A DNA stretch of 64,000 nucleotides from Blastocatellia bacterium. GTDB lineage: Bacteria; Acidobacteriota; Blastocatellia; HR10; J050. Positions 9,595 through 18,326 of this stretch are shown piece after piece. The DNA lies in assembly GCA_025054955.1 (NCBI GenBank), contig JANWZE010000101.1, forward strand, positions 1-64,000, in the 5' to 3' direction. The notes below the pieces were generated by a model. It was given only the letters and a program-made list of their open reading frames with translations, was not told the origin of the DNA and did not search any database. A program made the translations under genes and the position numbers. The number at the start of each line of letters is the position of its first letter. Within the stretch, counting starts at the first letter, position 1.

Positions 9595-10280
9595 AGCAGA
9601 ACGTGAAAAGACTAAGGCGACGGATTGTGGTTGACGAGTACACGACGATCTCATCGGTCTGGGCCGTGCCCGCTCACTTTCAGCCCGGCTTGACCGATGC
9701 GCTAATCCTGGCGCATGGCGCTGGCAATGATATGACCAACCCGTTTCTGAGCTTTGTGCATGAGTCGCTGGCAGCGGAAGGCTGGTTGACGATCAAATTC
9801 AATTTTCCCTACAAAGAGCAGGGCAAGGCGGCGCCTGATCCTCCGGCCAAACTGGAGCGGGCGTTTAAGGCCGTGTTGATCATCGCGCGACAAAGCCGGC
9901 TCAAGCCGCGCCGTGTGTTTATCGGCGGCAAATCAATGGGCGGACGCATCGCTTCACATCTGGCCGCGCAAGGAGAAGACGTCGCCGGACTGGTGCTGCT
10001 TGGCTACCCGCTTCACCCACCATCGCGGCCAACGCAACTGCGCTCCGTTCATCTCAAAGAGATCGCCTGTCCGATGTTGTTCATCTCCGGCACGCGCGAT
10101 GCGTTTTGTCAATTGACGTTACTGGAGCAAATTCTTAAAGAGCTCAGCACGTCGGCGACGCTCCATGTGGTCGAAGGCGCTGATCATTCATTTGTCGTGC
10201 CCAAGCAACTTGGCCGAACGACCAAAGACGTCTGGCAAGAGATTGTCCGTGTGACCGCAACGTGGCTCAAACAGGTGTGA
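9591..10280 (+). CDS. Alpha/beta hydrolase (KANL3/Tex30-like)
   Basis: A compact 229-residue alpha/beta hydrolase. The catalytic triad is visible: nucleophile Ser115 in GGKSMGGR, Asp170 in SGTRD and His199 in GADHSF. An oxyanion-type HGAGNDM motif lies near residue 42. This pattern matches the KANL3/Tex30 (dienelactone-hydrolase-related) family of predicted hydrolases, whose substrates are mostly unknown. The ATG overlaps the stop of the Hsp70-like gene (ATGA), indicating co-expression. No signal peptide is seen, so it is probably cytoplasmic. Confidence 0.85.
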   Translation: MKQNVKRLRRRIVVDEYTTISSVWAVPAHFQPGLTDALILAHGAGNDMTNPFLSFVHESLAAEGWLTIKFNFPYKEQGKAAPDPPAKLERAFKAVLIIARQSRLKPRRVFIGGKSMGGRIASHLAAQGEDVAGLVLLGYPLHPPSRPTQLRSVHLKEIACPMLFISGTRDAFCQLTLLEQILKELSTSATLHVVEGADHSFVVPKQLGRTTKDVWQEIVRVTATWLKQV

Positions 10281-10301
10281 GTCGGCGATCGGCGACGCCC
10301 T

Positions 10302-11858
10302 ATGCCAAACTTTCTGATCTCCACCGGGAAGATGCGACGATGGAGCGGCTACCTCATTGGAGTATGCGGCATCATTGGAGTATGCGGCTGGAGCCTGATG
10401 CTTGGCGCTTTGACCTGTCCGGCTCAGGATGTTGGATCGTCTTCGATTGCTGAAGCAGCAGCCAATCCGCGCGTGACATCGCCCGAACAACTCGCCCGAC
10501 AGATCGAGCAATACTCCCAGCTCGCGTCTACGCTGCAACTGACGGTCGGGTCGCCCGCTGTGGATCAATCGGCAGCCAAAGCGATCCAGCGATTTTTAGC
10601 GTTCGCAAAACCTGCGCCCGGCTGGGAACGGATATTCGTTGATCAGCGCCTGGTCATACAGCTTCCTTCAGGATTCGATCAAACAACCAGACAACACATC
10701 CTCGAGCATGTTCAAGCAGCCTACGAGGCCGTCAGCCGAAGATGGCATGCCGACCTCAAGCTGGAGCGCCCGCAGGGCTTCGTTTTTATCAAGGTGTATG
10801 ACCAGCGAGAGCGCATGGCGCAGGAATTTCAGTTGGGGCCGGAAACGGTTGGCGTAGCTTTTCCCTGTCGGTATATTGCCGTGGCGCTGCCTGTGCAACC
10901 ACCGCTTGTGGGAGAATCACAGCACTACGTGATCGGCGCAGAATTTCAACAGACGGTTGCTCACGAATTGGTTCATAGCTTTTGTTTCATGCAACTGGGA
11001 TGGCGCGATGCCGCTCTGTTACCACGTTGGTTTATGGAAGGCCTGGCGCTCTATATGAGTGGCGAACGACACGTCCGTACTGTGATCGAAGGGCCGGGCG
11101 GTGTGATCATTCGTGACTTTGATTCTTCGGACGAATACAAGGGATTCCGACAACTGTTTCGATTCCTTCACGAGCGGTATGGACCGCAGCGCACCTACGC
11201 TTTTGCGCGCGCGGCGCTCGAACAGAAATCGGCCGACCATGCCCTGGTGTCCGTGTTGAATCTGGCCAACCATACGGCGCTGGTCGGCGCGGCAGTCATC
11301 TGGCGTCAAGAGAAAGAGCGATTCCAACGGCGCCTGATTCTGCTGGTCAGCGTGTTGATGTTGGCAGCATGGCTTGTCGGTCGCCGCCATTGGCATTCGT
11401 TGCGATGGGTTATGATGTCAGGCATCGTGTGGGGCGCTGTGGTCTATGCGGCCCGGTCTGCTTATTACATTCACACAACGCTGTGGCAACTAGCTGTATT
11501 GCTGGCTGTGCCGTTTGGCTATGCGATGGTTGAGTACTCGCGCCAGCGGCACGCGTTGGCAGAAAGCCGACTCCGGCTCATGGTGCTTTCGGATTGGCCA
11601 CGCCAGGATGAGCTGATGCAGCCGTGGCCCTATGATGATGTAGATGTGGCGGAGATCGCGAGCGCAGAGACCGAATTAGGATGGCTCTGGGGCGAGCGAG
11701 AATTCAGTGGCGAGCTGGCGCGCCGACTGAAGGCATTCCTCGATGCGCAGACAACGTCAGCTTTTTACTTTCAAGGCCGCGCCTATCGAATCTGGTATCA
11801 GTGGCTCGACACCAACGTGACAGGTGACACAGATGGCCGAATTGAGACAGACCAATGA
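10302..11858 (+). CDS. Membrane-anchored zinc peptidase (peptidase MA-like)
   Basis: 518 residues. A hydrophobic N-terminal segment (about 15-40) is followed by an outer domain with the zinc-protease motif HELVHSF (about residues 221-227) and a downstream Glu in RWFMEGLALYM (about 240-250), as in gluzincin/peptidase MA-like proteins. Two or three further membrane helices lie at about residues 345-410, and a cytoplasmic tail ends the protein. The start is uncertain: an in-frame ATG at 10332 is also plausible. The N-terminal hydrophobic segment is encoded by an 18-bp tandem duplication (10356-10391) that yields GVCG twice. It lies 21 bp after the hydrolase gene. Confidence 0.75.
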   Translation: MPNFLISTGKMRRWSGYLIGVCGIIGVCGWSLMLGALTCPAQDVGSSSIAEAAANPRVTSPEQLARQIEQYSQLASTLQLTVGSPAVDQSAAKAIQRFLAFAKPAPGWERIFVDQRLVIQLPSGFDQTTRQHILEHVQAAYEAVSRRWHADLKLERPQGFVFIKVYDQRERMAQEFQLGPETVGVAFPCRYIAVALPVQPPLVGESQHYVIGAEFQQTVAHELVHSFCFMQLGWRDAALLPRWFMEGLALYMSGERHVRTVIEGPGGVIIRDFDSSDEYKGFRQLFRFLHERYGPQRTYAFARAALEQKSADHALVSVLNLANHTALVGAAVIWRQEKERFQRRLILLVSVLMLAAWLVGRRHWHSLRWVMMSGIVWGAVVYAARSAYYIHTTLWQLAVLLAVPFGYAMVEYSRQRHALAESRLRLMVLSDWPRQDELMQPWPYDDVDVAEIASAETELGWLWGEREFSGELARRLKAFLDAQTTSAFYFQGRAYRIWYQWLDTNVTGDTDGRIETDQ

Positions 11859-12031
11859 TGCCGCAAGGATTATCTTTGGACCTTCATTCATTCCCAAATC
11901 CCATATCACCGCACGTCCATGTCGAGCTACCCAAGCAGCAGGGCACGCATTACACTGATACATTGATTGGGACCATAGCTCACACTTATGGGAGGTGAGC
12001 CACGGGGAAGACATTTCCTGAATCCAGCGCT

Positions 12032-12349
12032 GTGTTGTTGTCAGCGGAGGACGTGCATGGGGAGGTGGCTTCGTTGAGGGCGGCGTTGGAACGGCGACGC
12101 GCCGAGCGATGGGCTTACGATCTTTTAGCGCGTCCCGAGGTACGCGCCATGCCGGACAAATTGATTGCCGGCGGGGCGTGTGCGAACGAAGAAGAGGCGA
12201 TCGAGAGAGCTTTGAAGACGCTGGTGACGGCAGTCACGCGGGAGCCATCCAAATTGTCGTTAGGAAATCAAATGAAGGCATTCAGCGCCAAATTGACGCC
12301 ACCGACCGGCAGATTGGCCGATCGGTGTATGATCTATATTGACGGATGA
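12032..12349 (+). CDS. Hypothetical protein, possibly a decayed gene
   Basis: A frame of 105 residues with a helical, charged N-terminus (ALERRRAERW) and no recognised domain. The best Shine-Dalgarno sequence, GGAGGTGA at 11991-11998, sits just before an in-frame ACG at 12002, not before the GTG used here. The original start may therefore have mutated from ATG to ACG (inference). It lies in the spacer before the accessory island and could be a remnant or an unrelated small gene. Confidence 0.3.
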   Translation: MLLSAEDVHGEVASLRAALERRRAERWAYDLLARPEVRAMPDKLIAGGACANEEEAIERALKTLVTAVTREPSKLSLGNQMKAFSAKLTPPTGRLADRCMIYIDG

Positions 12350-12752
12350 GGCGATCAAAATTATTGACGAAGGAACCCAATAAGCATGGAATCGCCCATG
12401 TGCAACAGCACGCCACGAAGGATGATAACGTGGGAGCGCCCGCATCTTGCTGGCCCCGGCACGACCGCAGGCGTACACTTCCAGCGATTTTCACAGAAGC
12501 AGCACTATAAGTGAGGCAAAGAAAACTGATGGGAGTTCGATGTTCAGGCCAATGTCCCGGCATGCTCGTGTCGTGCTTCACGATGCAGGCGCTTGAGTGA
12601 CAACTGAGCCTGCGTTGCTTTCTTGACCAGGTGGCCACATCTTCGACCAAGCATAGGCAAAATGACTTTATAGTTTGCGCGGGTACCTTTGAGGTCGCGG
12701 TAGAACTTGCTGCGGGTAAGAGCATCTGCTAAATTCCACCGTTAAAGCGCAA
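12350..12752. other. Spacer before the DruA-NurA-HerA operon, nothing recognised
   Basis: No convincing gene or RNA was seen in about 400 bp. It probably contains the promoter of the downstream operon, but no confident -35/-10 pair was identified. Confidence 0.35.
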
Positions 12753-13982
12753 GTGTACATGCGGCAATTTAAGCCTAAACGCTCAACTGGCATACTGAGC
12801 TTGGAAGCCGAGATCAAAAGGGACTTACAGCGTCACTTGAAATGGTTGGGATTTAGCAAAGATGGAAGCGGACTGCTCTGCCCGCCTGAGTTGACAAAGG
12901 AGTGCTTTAAGGCACTGCACGCTTCTCACCGGGACGAGCGCCTCGCCAGAGAAACTGGATTTATAGCCCGCGCCTGGCCGTCACTGTCCTGTTATTTTGC
13001 GGATGGATGTGAAGTGCAGCCCTCACACATCTCTCCAAGACTTGAACTCATTCAAGGGGGCACTTGGCAATCCGAGTTGTTTCGCCTTGCCGCACTGACA
13101 TGGAGTGTACCTGTCTCCCAGGGATATGGTCGGCGGATGCGGTTCCTTGTCTGGGATGACTATAACGAGAGGTTGATTGGTCTGCTTGCCTTGGGTGATC
13201 CTGTCTTCAACCTCCGTGTCCGCGATGAGTGGATAGGCTGGAATGTCAAACAGCGTGAAGAACGCTTGGTGAACGTGCTGGATGCATACGTCCTTGGCGC
13301 CGTTCCACCATATAACATGATGCTTGGCGGTAAACTAATCGCTTGCCTTGCGCGCACAAGGGACGTTAGGGAAATTTTTACAGAACGCTATCGTGATACA
13401 TGTGGCATTATTTCTGGAAAGAGGAAGCGCGCGGACCTGTGTTTGATTACAACCAGTTCTGCGCTTGGGCGCTCATCTTTATACAATCGCCTATCACTCG
13501 ATGGGAACAGGATATTTATCTCAATCGGGTACACCTCTGGGTGGGGTCATTTTCACATTCCCGACGCCTTGTTTGCCAAGATGCGGGAATACCTGAGCAG
13601 AATAGATGACAGATACGCCCGTAACTATGGATTTGGTGAAGGGCCGAACTGGAAATTGCGTGCAACTCGAAAGGTGTTGAGCAGGATTGGAATGGACCCA
13701 GACCTCTTGCGACATGGAATCTTGCGCGAAGTTTTCGTGTGTCCGCTTGCTTCCAATGCGCGCGAATTCCTAACAGGAAAGGTAGAGCATCCCTGCTTCC
13801 CCGACCTGAAGACGAGCAATGAAGTGGCCAAGGCAGCTCTTGCCCGCTGGGTTATTCCAAGGGCAGAGCGCCGTCCAGAGTTCCAAGCGTGGCGTCGGAG
13901 CGACACTGAAAGGTTGCTACATCCGCAACTTGGCTGGTCATCTCGGAATGGAGCGGATAGAATCAAGCCTCGGAGGGCATGA
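12753..13982 (+). CDS. DruA-like protein (DUF4338 family), candidate anti-phage component
   Basis: 409 residues. The core at about 119-215 (GYGRRMRFLVWD, LIGLLALGDP, DEWIGW, then a helical segment ending FTERY) and the later TTSALGRSSLYNRL and GYTSGWGHFHIP stretches resemble the DUF4338 family named after DruA of the Druantia anti-phage system. The molecular activity of the family is not settled. It starts at GTG 12753 or ATG 12759; neither has a strong ribosome-binding site. The stop is one base before the next start, so it is the first gene of a three-gene operon with NurA-like and HerA-like proteins. No DruE-type helicase is nearby. Confidence 0.75.
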   Translation: MYMRQFKPKRSTGILSLEAEIKRDLQRHLKWLGFSKDGSGLLCPPELTKECFKALHASHRDERLARETGFIARAWPSLSCYFADGCEVQPSHISPRLELIQGGTWQSELFRLAALTWSVPVSQGYGRRMRFLVWDDYNERLIGLLALGDPVFNLRVRDEWIGWNVKQREERLVNVLDAYVLGAVPPYNMMLGGKLIACLARTRDVREIFTERYRDTCGIISGKRKRADLCLITTSSALGRSSLYNRLSLDGNRIFISIGYTSGWGHFHIPDALFAKMREYLSRIDDRYARNYGFGEGPNWKLRATRKVLSRIGMDPDLLRHGILREVFVCPLASNAREFLTGKVEHPCFPDLKTSNEVAKAALARWVIPRAERRPEFQAWRRSDTERLLHPQLGWSSRNGADRIKPRRA

Positions 13983-13983
13983 A

Positions 13984-15147
13984 ATGGCTTTGGCAAATTT
14001 TGACTTGGACGATCTGCGCGAGAAGGTACGCGCTGCATACATGGCCGATGATCCAGTTTTGCATAAGTTTCGTAGTTATGCTCGCAGGTTGCGGGAAGCC
14101 GTCAGGCCATTGAAAACCTATGCTGTAAATGCTGTTTCATTCGTTTCAGCAGACGGTGGTGACAACCGCTTGATCTTCAACCCAGCAATCGTAGAGCTAG
14201 TTCGAGTTGTTGATTCTCGGGGAAATCAGTGTGCTTTGGATGTCATTCCGAGCACGGTAAGTCTCGCGGAAATGGAGCAGCGTGCCGTTGATGGAAATAC
14301 TAATTCTGTCGCACCACTGTCACGCCTCTGTCGAGATTTGGGTAAAAGCCTAGAGGAGATGTCATATTTGATTCGTGGGCTCGGACAACCAGGCAAGAGC
14401 ACTGGAGCTATTCGCTGTTATAGGGACATAGTCGAATGGGCCGTTCTTTACGATCTAGTTGCCAATCCGAGTATCCAATGGGGATCTGATACGATCCTTG
14501 TCCGGGACGGGCTGCTGCGAACGAAATCGTTCACTCGTGAGGTCTTCCCCCTCATTGATCAAAAATTACGAAAAGGGGTTGACGCGCATACAAAGCGAAA
14601 CGTCACCCTATCTCTTGTTGGCGTTGCGAAACAAAGTGCTGTGCTGAGCCGGCTCGCTGTAGCCCTAGAGTTGGAAGAAACTTTTCACAAGCCATTTCCC
14701 TGTTACGCGCGGGTTGACGAGGACATTGAAGCAGATTGCTACAATTTCGACAGGACTTGGCTCGACACTTATGAAACGACCGAGGCGGATGAGGATGGAA
14801 GGAAATTATATCAGTCAATGGGCAAGCTCTTCCTCGTTAAATTCGGAGACCGCCCTTATGACCCCGTGTGGCCGGTTGACATTGCTGAATGGCAGGTGGG
14901 TAATGTTGAGAAAATTCTGGGGCAACTCACTGTCGATGCACAGCAGGGTTTCCCCATTCCAGATTATCCAATGTGCATCCAGCGAGCGCATGGTTTTGCT
15001 AAGCTGACTGGCTTGGAGGTGGAAGTGCTGCAAGACATCCTCGTTCAGGAGATGAGTCAGAAACTGACCGACAAGGAGACAGAAAAGCTGCTTAGGATGA
15101 AGCATCTGGGAAAATCCCTAGCGGCGATTCGATACAAGGAGGGATGA
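13984..15147 (+). CDS. NurA-like nuclease
   Basis: 387 residues with the NurA nuclease pattern. The first acidic motif is SADGGD (Asp57), the second ILVRDGLL (Asp175), then LVGVAKQS (Lys216), and a C-terminal FPIPDYPMCIQRAH segment (His336) typical of NurA. NurA is a 5'-3' nuclease that works with the hexameric translocase HerA in archaeal end resection, and NurA-HerA pairs also occur in bacteria. The ATG at 13984 is chosen over upstream starts because GGAGGG lies six bases before it and the upstream frame overlaps the DruA-like gene. HerA follows with no spacer. Confidence 0.8.
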   Translation: MALANFDLDDLREKVRAAYMADDPVLHKFRSYARRLREAVRPLKTYAVNAVSFVSADGGDNRLIFNPAIVELVRVVDSRGNQCALDVIPSTVSLAEMEQRAVDGNTNSVAPLSRLCRDLGKSLEEMSYLIRGLGQPGKSTGAIRCYRDIVEWAVLYDLVANPSIQWGSDTILVRDGLLRTKSFTREVFPLIDQKLRKGVDAHTKRNVTLSLVGVAKQSAVLSRLAVALELEETFHKPFPCYARVDEDIEADCYNFDRTWLDTYETTEADEDGRKLYQSMGKLFLVKFGDRPYDPVWPVDIAEWQVGNVEKILGQLTVDAQQGFPIPDYPMCIQRAHGFAKLTGLEVEVLQDILVQEMSQKLTDKETEKLLRMKHLGKSLAAIRYKEG

Positions 15148-17199
15148 ATGTTATTTGCCGATTCGGAGGTGTTCGGTACTTTTAAGGGATTCAACGAGAA
15201 GGGACTAGAATTTGCTGCCGAGATCGTCGCTCCCTACAATGCCTCGATGCTGGAACGTCCTCAGCTTGGTCAATTCTTACTCGTTGAGCTTGGCTCACCC
15301 GAAGAGGCGGCGCTGGGGCGAATTACGCGATTTGTTCCTACTGGTTTGCTCACAACACCGGAGGGTGAAGATTACATCAATACCATGCAGCGCCGCCAAC
15401 AGCCTGTTCCCGAGGACTTGAAGCAGCAACGTTTGAAATACCGCGTGCAAATCAAGCTGCTCGGCGCTGTGCGAATGAATGGCGATGAGGTGATGTATGT
15501 GCCTTCACAGAGGCGATTGCCACACCTTGGTGCAAGAGTTGCGCTCCCAAGTGAGAAGGTTCTCGGCGCGCTTTGCAAACTGAGTGGAGGGCAAACAGAG
15601 CTAGGCGATTACGTCCTGGGCGAGTTTGTCTATTGCGGTAGCAAAAATATTCCCAAAGCGCCTGTCTTCTTCCGGGCGCTCGATCCGAAACTGCCTGTCA
15701 TGTTTGACATTCACAACCTAGTTTCCCGCCGGTCGGTTGTCTTCGCTAGAGCCGGTTACGGAAAATCCAACCTCATCAAATTCCTCATCTCCGAACTGTA
15801 CCGCATGCCTCCCAAAACTGAGAACGGACGAGATGTGGGAACCTTGATATTTGACCCTGATGGCGAGTACTTCTGGCCTGACACTGTAAAGGGGCGTCCA
15901 GGGTTATGTGACGTGCCCCACTTGCAAGAGAAGCTTGTAGTTTTCACCAATCGCCCAGCACCCAATCCTTACTACGGAAGCTGGAAAGCTGGCGAAGTTA
16001 AACTGGATATTCGTGATTTGCCTGCCCGTGATGTCATCAGCATCGCAGTTTCTCCAGAGCGACAAGCGCAGCAAAATGTTCTAAAGTTGAAAGCCCTGTC
16101 ATCGAGTGATTGGCGTGGGCTTGTTGATCTGATCCACACTCAGGGGCTTCAAGCGTCTGACAATGATGTGGGTGATTTGCTAGGCTATTCGCCAGAGCAG
16201 ATTCGTAATAGTACGGCAGAAATCGCGGCAGCCAGAAGCAACATGTTTGCAGTGGTCAGAACGCTTCATGACCCCAATAGCCGCGTGCTCGCTGGAACCC
16301 TTGCGGCTCTGGAACGCGGTGGTATTGTCGTACTGGACATTAGCCTCTTGAGTACAGGAGCAGGAAACATGCTGGCGGGCCTCGTGTTGCGGCGAATCTT
16401 CTCTCACAATCAAGAATACTTTACGGGCGGACTTCGCGTCCTTCCAACAATAATGGTTCTCGAAGAAGCGCAAAGCGTGCTTGGCCGAAATCTGGAAGAG
16501 GGGAGTCCATTCGTGGAATGGGTCAAGGAAGGGCGGAAGTATGACCTGGGGGCAATTCTGGTTACGCAACAACCTGGTTCAATGGCTCCGGAACTGCTAA
16601 GTCAAGCGGACAATTGGTTCTGCTTTCATCTCCTGTCTGACGGAGACGCGGGCACTTTGGGAAAATACAATAGCCACTATTCAGATGACATCCTTGCGCA
16701 CCTAATCGGAGAGCCCATAAGCGGGAACTGCTACATGTGGAGCGCACCTGATCAGCCCTTTGTGCTACCCGTTCGAATCCGCAACTTTGAAGACCTTTAT
16801 CGTGAGAAAGTGAACAAAGATCCAGGGACGCCGCCTTTGAAGAAAACCATGGCCAAGGACATTGTGGAATTGGTGAGTCAAGCTGAAGGAAGGCTTGCCG
16901 AGGCGCTAATTGAAAAACTGAAACAGCCCATCGTAGCGTACGTTGAGCTCCCAGGCGTACTTTCTGGTGGAGCGACCGGTATCGGGGTCGGTTCCGGCCA
17001 GTTGTATTATCTTATCCGCGAAATCAAAACGACGGCAGACGCAACGCCAGAAGATGAATTAAAGGTGCTGCTCTTCAATCGAATCTTCGGCGAGGGAAAC
17101 TATGTCATAGCCAAGGACCCGGGCACGAACAAAGATTACTTCTGTGCATCGGCGCAGGAATGGGAGAGAGTGCTGGGACAAAAACCCAAAGTTCGCTGA
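15148..17199 (+). CDS. HerA-like hexameric DNA translocase ATPase
   Basis: 683 residues. The N-terminal HAS-barrel-like beta domain (about 1-110) precedes a HerA/FtsK RecA-type ATPase: Walker A ARAGYGKS (about 200-208), Walker B TIMVLEEAQSVL (about 433-445) and a sensor-like VTQQPGS (about 471). The C-terminal part after residue 560 is a separate alpha/beta region of unknown role. The ATG directly follows the NurA stop (TGAATG) and is preceded by AAGGAGGG. It is expected to form a ring that feeds DNA to the NurA nuclease. The DruA-like gene at the operon head is the unusual part. Confidence 0.88.
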   Translation: MLFADSEVFGTFKGFNEKGLEFAAEIVAPYNASMLERPQLGQFLLVELGSPEEAALGRITRFVPTGLLTTPEGEDYINTMQRRQQPVPEDLKQQRLKYRVQIKLLGAVRMNGDEVMYVPSQRRLPHLGARVALPSEKVLGALCKLSGGQTELGDYVLGEFVYCGSKNIPKAPVFFRALDPKLPVMFDIHNLVSRRSVVFARAGYGKSNLIKFLISELYRMPPKTENGRDVGTLIFDPDGEYFWPDTVKGRPGLCDVPHLQEKLVVFTNRPAPNPYYGSWKAGEVKLDIRDLPARDVISIAVSPERQAQQNVLKLKALSSSDWRGLVDLIHTQGLQASDNDVGDLLGYSPEQIRNSTAEIAAARSNMFAVVRTLHDPNSRVLAGTLAALERGGIVVLDISLLSTGAGNMLAGLVLRRIFSHNQEYFTGGLRVLPTIMVLEEAQSVLGRNLEEGSPFVEWVKEGRKYDLGAILVTQQPGSMAPELLSQADNWFCFHLLSDGDAGTLGKYNSHYSDDILAHLIGEPISGNCYMWSAPDQPFVLPVRIRNFEDLYREKVNKDPGTPPLKKTMAKDIVELVSQAEGRLAEALIEKLKQPIVAYVELPGVLSGGATGIGVGSGQLYYLIREIKTTADATPEDELKVLLFNRIFGEGNYVIAKDPGTNKDYFCASAQEWERVLGQKPKVR

Positions 17200-17420
17200 G
17201 CGGACCTGTCAGCAAGGTATACCGGAGCACAGCCAATAAGAACGGGAGTCATCTCGGAGGAGGCATTATAGGCGAGGAACCCCACTCTTGGAGTTTAGCA
17301 ATTGAATACACCGACTTGGAAGGTTAATGTGGAGGAGGGGGGTGAAGGAAGATGAGGGGGCCAAACAGAAATGAGCCAGCAGGAGAGACGAGATGCTGCC
17401 GATAGGGGAAGTGCCCCCAG

Positions 17421-18194
17421 ATGATCCGGCGAGGGATGGAGAGGTATCGTGGGGTGTCTTGTCGAGACGAATGGTTTGAGCCTATGAGCCAGTATGTGGC
17501 GGGATTGGTGGTGAGTCCTAACAAGACGGTACAAGGCATCTACGATCAGCAGGTTGACGAGTGGGGAAAGCCAAGTCGGCGAGCGATGCATGAGGTGATC
17601 TTTGAGGCGGGGTGGGATGATGAGGAGTTGATGGTGCAGCATCGGGCGCGAGTGGCTGAGGATGATAGAGGGCGAGGGCGCGAGGTGATCAGCTTAGACT
17701 CTCGCGCTGGCGCATCAGCAGCGGAGGCCGCAGATTTATGGGGTGAGGTGCGGTTGAACGGTATGGACGGAAGCGGTTGGTGATCGTACATGAGGAGCCG
17801 GATTTGAGCGATTGGCGGCGGTTTTTGCTGACGGATGCGCTGCATTGGGAGAGCGGGCGAGTAATGGAGACGTGGCAGTTTCGGTCTCGCGTCGGAGACT
17901 TTTCAGGAGTTCGGCAAGCAGGTGAATGGGTTGGAAGCGGCGCAAGGAAGCACGGAGGAAGCGGTCAGACGCCACTTCCGGTTGAGCTGTGGAACGCCGT
18001 CGTTGATTGAACGGGCGCCGGCCTCTGGTTCGACATCGGAAAGATTCCAGTTGGCAAGGGAGAGCCAACCTTGGGACAACGATGCCGCACAATGGCTCGC
18101 GAAGTGTTACGCGCGCTGCTGCACCGAGCGAGAGTGCCTGTTTGCTGAGGGCCGCTCCGCTGATCACGTCTTGGAGGTGCTCATGCCTGCGTGA
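17421..18194 (+). pseudogene. Decayed IS701-like DDE transposase
   Basis: The first frame (17421-17783) encodes a transposase N-terminus (SQYVAGLVVSPNKTVQGIY, SRRAMHEVIFEAGWDDEEL, then EVISLD with the first catalytic Asp). Just after that Asp the continuation shifts frame: another frame reads TLALAHQQRRPQIYGV. C-terminal pieces (DWRRFLLTDALHWESGRV, then GLEAAQGSTEEAVRRHFRLS) lie in other frames up to 18194. Much of the catalytic core is missing. This is an insertion-sequence relic with deletions and frameshifts, between the two candidate defence modules. The flanking 17200-17420 and 18195-18326 hold no gene. Confidence 0.75.
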
Positions 18195-18326
18195 AGCTGA
18201 TGAACCTTCCAAGTCGTGTAACCTTTCAAGTCCTAATGGGCAGGGACTGCCTGGAAATGACTACATCCTACAAAAGCTTGCCAAAGATTTTCGGTTGCTC
18301 GCACAATGTAGGGGAGGTGAAAAGAT

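Noticed and set aside
12109-12342. 77-codon frame overlapping the 12032-12349 frame
   Set aside because: Out-of-frame shadow with basic, low-information content; the other frame has slightly better support.
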